Assembly (NCBI GenBank): GCA_964017045.1
Contig: OZ024802.1
Coordinates: 27,282,293-27,346,292, forward strand
Origin: Omphiscola glabra
Lineage: Eukaryota > Mollusca > Gastropoda > Lymnaeidae
Length of the DNA: 64,000 nt
Direction of reading: 5' to 3'
A model generated the notes under the pieces. The model had not been told where the DNA came from and made no database searches. It worked only from the letters and a program-made list of their open reading frames with translations. The translations under genes and the position numbers were made by a program. Every line of letters begins with the position of its first letter. Positions within the stretch are counted from its first letter, which is position 1. Shown piece after piece: positions 53,777-64,000 of the stretch.

Positions 53777-54255
53777 TATGAAGTTCATGAACGGCGATGG
53801 GCCAAGTGGAATATGTTGTTACTCGTGTCCAGATCTAGGGAGCCTGTATTTAATTAAATATCGAATACGTGTTCAATGAAGCCCTTTTGTGCTTTTTTCC
53901 CCCGCGTGGGGGGGGGGGCATTACGGTATTTCCTTTAATTTAAGTAACTGTCAGTGTTGTTTAATCTAAGACCTTCGAATACAAAAAGGTTTTTAACGCT
54001 GTTTCGGTATACAGTGTCTGTAACCAGCGGTCAGTGTCAGTAACCAGTGGTAACGTCAGGAATTAACCAATGGTCGGTGTCAGTAAAGAACCAGTTGTCA
54101 GTGTCAGTAAAAAAAAAAGGTTTGTCAGTAACAATTAGGCAGTATTAAGTCAGAGTTAAACAATAGTATAATATAATGTCTCTTATCTAGTACAGATGTA
54201 TTCTATTATTTAAGTCAAACTTTGACAAAGCTTTTCTATTCTGATTTGACTTTTG

Positions 54256-54261
54256 ATTAAA
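54256..54261 (+). promoter_or_regulatory. Putative poly(A) signal ATTAAA, copy B
   Basis: ATTAAA about 480 nt after the stop in TTTTGATTAAAAG. The surrounding 3' UTR is recognisably related to copy A (18840-18990). Confidence 0.35.
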
Positions 54262-54999
54262 AGTTATAAATATGCTGTTGCTCTTTTGAATTTGTTGACT
54301 TGTACGGTTGTATGAGGGAGTGATCATTAACCAGTGAATGTTTTCAAATACACCGACAAAATATGTTCAGTTGCAATATGAATTATCACTCCAACATTAA
54401 AGAAATTCAGCAAAGCATTTGTAGTAAATAGCTCTCAAATTCTGAGGCATTTACCGTGACGTAATACTCCTTGACGTTATTAGCGTATCTAGTTTTGTCT
54501 ATTTCAAAGCAGGGTCCATTTACTTGAAGTCCCGTAAAAAAATTCTACCTAAAATGACTTAATAAGTTTGTACGGACTAATCGGACATGTCCGTAAAAAA
54601 GATGTGGCATTGTAAAACTTTTTTTTTTTTGAAGCGAAACAAATCGGAATACCTCCACTCGAGTGACTTCATATCTTGGCTTGCTTTAAACTTGTATGAT
54701 CATGATCAGGAGAATTTCAACACTGATGAGAATGTCGTACAATAAAAGCAACGTTACAAAAGAGGCTCAAACTAAATGGTCATATGACATAATCATAAAG
54801 TCATACTGAAATGATAATAATAAAAAGAGTCCTACATATTAATAATATTATGTATATTTATAATATATATTATATTTAATTAGCTTCGTGAGTTTTGAGT
54901 AAATATAAATCTTGTTGGCCCCTAAAAATTGTAGAGACTTAGAATATTTGTCAGTGATTTTTTTGAATTTTGTAGTTGTCAACCCTGTACGCTCAGACA

Positions 55000-55345
55000 C
55001 CAACTGACCAATCATAATCATAGCTTGTACCCTCAGACTTTCTTGACCAACTGACCAATCATAGCTTGTTCACTCAGACTTTCTTGACCAACTGAGCAAT
55101 CATAGCTTGTTCACTCAGACTTTCTTGACCAACTGAGCAATCATAGCTTGTTCACTCAGACTTTCTTGACCAACTGACCAATCATAGCTTGTACACTCAG
55201 ACTTTCTTGACCAACTGACCAATCATAATTATAGCTTGTACCCTCAGACTTTCTTGACCAACTGAGCAATCATAGCTTGTTCACTCAGACTTTCTTGACC
55301 AACTGACCAATCATAGCTTGTTCACTCAGACTTTCTTGACCAAGA
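55000..55345. repeat. 41-bp minisatellite in the copy B 3' flank
   Basis: Eight units of ACTCAGACTTTCTTGACCAA, shared with the copy A flank. Confidence 0.95.
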
Positions 55346-55904
55346 TCAATATTTTTTAAACACTACATGTGATGTGTAAAGAAAATAATTTTATTGTCAC
55401 ACAATTTGCAAAGCATATTACAGTGTAAACACGCTAAAAAGCTTTAAAAGATACAATTTAAGAATAAGACGTTTGCTTAAAGCATAAGGCAGAAGCAGAT
55501 TCGGAAACTGCTATAAAAAAACAACTTACAGTTTAAATGTAACACTAGCTAAAACTTTAACCACTAGCAAGAGCAGAATGAAACGAAATAAGAAGTAAAA
55601 CTTAAATGAGTTTATCCAGTACGTTATAAGCAGCTGTGTGCACATGGAGAAATAATTCACCATATGACTGAGGAGAGCATAAAAAAAGAACACACAAGTG
55701 ATAGTGATGAGACAGCTAGATGCCACCTATTCTTCGGTAAGTGGTCAAAATGTAAGAGTTGTGCCATGTGACTATTTGTTGGAAAAATAAAGCAATAAAT
55801 ATTGAGAGGATCTCAAAAAAATTATCTTGCCCCCCTCCCTCCCGGGGGTACTTTTGCCCGGCTCTTGATCAGGTGGTACAAAGTCCAACTTAACCCTTGA
55901 CTCT

Positions 55905-56035
55905 ATCCCGTGAGAATAGCCATGGTGATATGGACTTTGTTATGTGGGAATAGCCATGGTGATATGGACTTTGTTATGCGGGAATAGCCATGGTGATATG
56001 GACTTTGTTATGTGGGAATAGCCATGGTGAGATGG
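55905..56035. repeat. 34-bp minisatellite
   Basis: Four units of ATAGCCATGGTGATATGGAC. Confidence 0.93.
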
Positions 56036-56696
56036 ACTCTATCCAGGAAGGCATCTATTCTTGGGGAGGAGGTCAACTCCCTGTAAAATACCTCAACAAA
56101 GTCAAAAGACTGAGACCAATGTTACACTACCTAAAAGAAAAATATCTGGTAGTCTGTTACACTACCTAAAAGAAAAGTATCCGGTAGTCTAATGTTATAA
56201 GTTCAGTCACAGCTCACAGAATAAATCAGGGGATAAATATATATTATGAGAAATAGCATGGTAAACATGGTTTATTAAAAATTAAATAAATATTCATGTT
56301 TTTTTAGAACAAAAATTTCATTTGCCAGATGTTCAAATTAAACGTAAAAATGTAAGAAAGAATCATGAAAAAGACAAAAGCTGTTATAAGATTAAACACA
56401 TAACAACAATACTGAGTTATCACCAGTGAGACATTTAGCTGGACAAACACAATCATTTGTCATTGCTAGGTCTTGATCTCCAGTTGATACTTTTATCCTC
56501 AAGGAATGTTTAAAATAACCTTGAGTTGATTGAATTGTAAAAAAAAGATTGAAATATTTTTTTTTAAAAGATACATATTATCACTTGTTTAAGTTTTAAA
56601 ATTAATACTCAGCTTTGTTAATAAAAATTTTAAGGTTTGCGATTTAAAAGCGAATTCATAAAATAGGGAAATTTAAAACAACATTTTAAAGCAATT

Positions 56697-57084
56697 TTTT
56701 TTTTGCTGGCATCCGTCCGTCACAAGGTGAAGATGGTGTGGAATTCGCAGGACGAAGTCCACAAGGCCTGGGATTATTCTTCTAGGATTATAAGCTGGTT
56801 CCCAACAGCAAATCGCCTCTCTCCACGCCGCTTGATAACCCCAAGGGAACATCATGTGGATGATGCAGCTTGGCACCAGTGGCGTCGCAGGAGTTGCCGG
56901 AATGTTTTATTGTATCCACTTTATCTCCGGGTTTGAATTCGGAGTTTCCTTCTCTTAGATGGGTTGCCGTCCAAGGTTAACGAGTCCCATCCACCCAGGG
57001 TGCTGGTGGTGTTTTTGCTTGACTGGGCTTTGGTGGGGATTGAACTCCAAGCGTGCTTGGCTAAGTTTAGACCACTCTGCCACC
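56697..57084 (-). mobile_element. tRNA-derived SINE with target-site duplication
   Basis: On the minus strand it starts GGGTGGCAGAGTGGTCTAAA (A-box-like), has GAGTTCAATCCCC (B-box-like), and ends in an A-tail (T-run 56697-56704 on the plus strand). A perfect 15-bp duplication CATTTTAAAGCAATT flanks it (56682-56696 and 57085-57099). Length about 388 bp. Retroposition of a Leu/Ser-type tRNA-derived SINE is well supported. Confidence 0.88.
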
Positions 57085-57419
57085 CATTTTAAAGCAATTA
57101 AATAGTGAATAAAATGTTTACAGCCATACAATCACAAAACAAAAACACACTTCATTTAATCATGTACAAATTTGGTTCAATGATTGTAGAAACCTCCTTG
57201 GCTTAGAAATAAAAAAAAAATTTTAACCAGCAAAAGGGGTAACTATAGCATTAATGGCACTTTTAATAATTGTGAAACAAATATGGATAGTTGTGCCCGT
57301 AACTGTGAGATTGGATACAACAGATCCATCATTGGTCAACATAAAATATGTCAAAGAATATTGAGAGAAGTTCACTTCTGCTAACAATTCTACTGATTTA
57401 ATGATAAATGGATGATTAA

Positions 57420-57690
57420 ATGAACTGGATGAACTGTAAACCGGATGAACAGTAAACCAGATGAACAGTTAAACCGGATGAACAGTAAACCGGATGACTT
57501 TTTTTTGTCCACACATTTTCTTCATTTTAAGAACCATTTGATTCTGGAAGGTAGTATGGGTCATCTGAACACGTGAAGTTGGTCATCCGACAACTTTTAT
57601 ACTATGACGGCAAACTTAAGTACAGGTACCCATTAAATACTGGTACCCATTATGTACTGGTACCCATTAAGTACTGGTACCCACTGTATT
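57420..57690. repeat. Short 16- and 17-bp arrays
   Basis: Five units of AAACCGGATGAACAGT (57420-57500) and four of TACTGGTACCCATTAAG (57620-57690). Confidence 0.85.
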
Positions 57691-57859
57691 CCTGAGAAAA
57701 GTTTTGTTCAAAGTTCATATTCGAAATGGAAATTAGTATAGAGTGCACATAATTAGTAAAGAGTGCACATAATCTGAACCCATAGTTTAACTTTCATTAA
57801 TTTCCCTCATTAATGTTATAATTTTAATTTCAGCAATTTTGACTAATTAAAGAAAATGA

Positions 57860-58495
57860 CATCCTATGTTTAACATGACATCAATGGCATCCTAGGTTTA
57901 ACACAACATCAATGACATCCTGGGTTTAACATGACATCAATGACATCCTATGTTTAACATGACATCAATAAAATCCTAGGTTTAACATGCCATTAATGGC
58001 ATCCTAGGTTTAACATGACATCAATGACATCCTAGGTAAACATGACATCAATGACATCCTGGGTTTAACATGACATCAATGACATCCTAGGTTTAACATG
58101 ATATCAATAACATCCTAGGTTTAACATGACATTAATGGCATCCTAGGTTTAACATGACATCAATGACATCCTGGTTTAACATGACATCAATGACATCCTG
58201 GGTTTAACATGACATTAATGGCATCCTAGGTTTAACATGACATCAATAACATCCTAGGTTTAACATGACATCAATGACATTCTAGGTAAACATGACATCA
58301 ATGACATCCTGGTTTAACATGACATCAATAACATCCTGGTTTAACATGACATGAATGTCATCCAGGTTTCACATGACATTAATGACTTCCTGGTTTCACA
58401 TGACATTAATGACTTCCTGGTGTAAAATAACATTATTCAAATGCTGGTTTAAGATGACATTGAAGGCACCCTGGTTTTAACATGACATTAGTGAC
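57860..58495. repeat. 28-bp minisatellite
   Basis: About 22 units of AACATGACATCAATGACATC then CTAGGTTT. Confidence 0.95.
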
Positions 58496-58817
58496 ATACA
58501 GAAGCTAGGTTAAACTCTTAAAGGAAAAAAAAAACTCTCTTGTAATAATTACCCAGCAAGAAGACCTTAGAACTCTTAACTTGTCTAAATGACATCAAAC
58601 GTGTCATGGTTCATATGAGACTTGTAATTTTTTTGGTATCAGAGTTTTCAGTTCTGGTACATTGGATTATGTTCATTGAACAAAGGTTTGAGATTAGATG
58701 TAGACCTTTGGCCTTTGACTTAGATATGTCTTGTTCATTGAACAAAGGTTTGAGCTTAGATGTAGACCTTTGGCCTTTGACTTAGATATGTCTTGTTCAT
58801 TGAACAAAGGTTTGAGC

Positions 58818-63350
<4,533 letters not shown>

Positions 63351-64000
63351 CTGAAAAAATATATAATACATTTTTTAAAGTCATGGTTGATGAAGAGTTA
63401 CAGTGTCTTAAATTCTTGGTGGTTATGGTTTTCTATTTTAATATTTTTAAAATTATTGAAATTTTCAAACGTTTTTTTTTTGGGGGGGGGGGGGGGGGGA
63501 GGTTTAAACTATACATTCATCTTTCCATTTGGTATGTTCATTTATTTTGAGGGGGGGAGGGGTGTGTGTCATTCATTTATTTTCTGTCAAAACTACTTTA
63601 GTTAAATGCATCAATCGCCAGTAAACCACTGCCAGTTTCATATGTGCCTTTTATTTAAAGGCTCTTCCATTTTTTTGTCTCAGCTCTGATAATGGACCCT
63701 TTCATTTAGTACTGGTTCTAATTAATTTTTTTTCCAGGCCAGAAAAGAAGACTTAGTAGTGTTTTCCTGCTAGTTCAATAATTTCCTCCACACTGCCATT
63801 AAATCTATAAAGGTTCTTTGGCTCCATCTTAAGAACTATTTTTTTTTTTTAAACTTTCAAATAGGATTTGCCCCGATATGAATTTAATTTACTGAAATCC
63901 TAAATTTAAAAAAGAATCCAAGAATCAAATGAATGTATTCTCTGAATAACATGCAAGTGAATTTTTTGGGATGACCCATTTTAAAAAAAAAGAGTTTTCA
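63351..64000. other. Upstream ADGF intron sequence
   Basis: No further exon recognised; contains a G-run at 63481-63500 and AT-rich sequence. The next 5' ADGF exon should lie beyond the right edge. Confidence 0.4.

Larger units (their letters stand above)
53777..58817. other. Intergenic region between copy B and the ADGF gene (tail-to-tail)
   Basis: Contains the copy B 3' UTR, the 41-bp array shared with the copy A flank, a 34-bp array at 55905, a SINE at 56697, short 16-17-bp arrays, the 28-bp array at 57860 and the 62-bp repeat. Stretches 54270-54990 and 55350-55900 are AT-rich with nothing recognised. Confidence 0.6.

Overview
This is eukaryotic (animal) genomic DNA: coding information sits in short exons (51-206 nt) with GT-AG boundaries and matching phases, separated by large repeat-filled introns. 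The gene content (an ADGF/ADA2-type adenosine deaminase and IgGFc-binding-domain receptors with Cys-rich repeats) plus hAT transposons with SPIN-like ends suggest a mollusc, most likely a heterobranch/pulmonate gastropod. That placement is inferred from recalled families, not from a search.

Layout. (1) 1-18705, plus strand: last 14 exons (numbered 6-19) of a type I membrane receptor, 'copy A'; its exons 1-5 lie left of the window. (2) 18706-22784: intergenic, with the copy A 3' UTR, a 41-bp minisatellite and a large GGATAGCTAGAGA-type array. (3) 22785-53776, plus strand: a complete 19-exon tandem paralogue, 'copy B' (2280 nt CDS, 759 residues). Both encode an IgGFc-binding-type ectodomain, two acidic calcium-loop-like motifs, four Cys-rich EGF/MEGF-like modules, one transmembrane helix and a short basic tail. 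(4) 53777-58817: intergenic, with minisatellites and a tRNA-derived SINE. (5) 58818-63350, minus strand, tail-to-tail with copy B: the last five exons of a secreted adenosine deaminase (ADGF/ADA2 type) carrying the HAGET, RIGHG and SSDDP catalytic motifs; its 5' exons lie right of the window.

By hand tally about a third of the window is minisatellite or microsatellite (around 60 arrays, units about 15-62 bp). Transposon copies include four SPIN-like and four OposCharlie-like short hAT elements, several with clear 8-bp target duplications, a dead GTF2IRD2-like hAT transposase, TA-flanked and other MITEs, a SINE and LINE tails.

The most unusual signal is that many intronic arrays are built from the 5' splice site itself: the unit contains the intron start, often with the last 20-40 nt of the exon, so introns carry 1 to 13 decoy donors. 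Comparing the paralogues shows single-copy, dimer and fully expanded states at corresponding splice sites. Nearly all long open frames that are not exons lie in these arrays and are not genes. Exons are listed individually because no single open frame reveals these genes.
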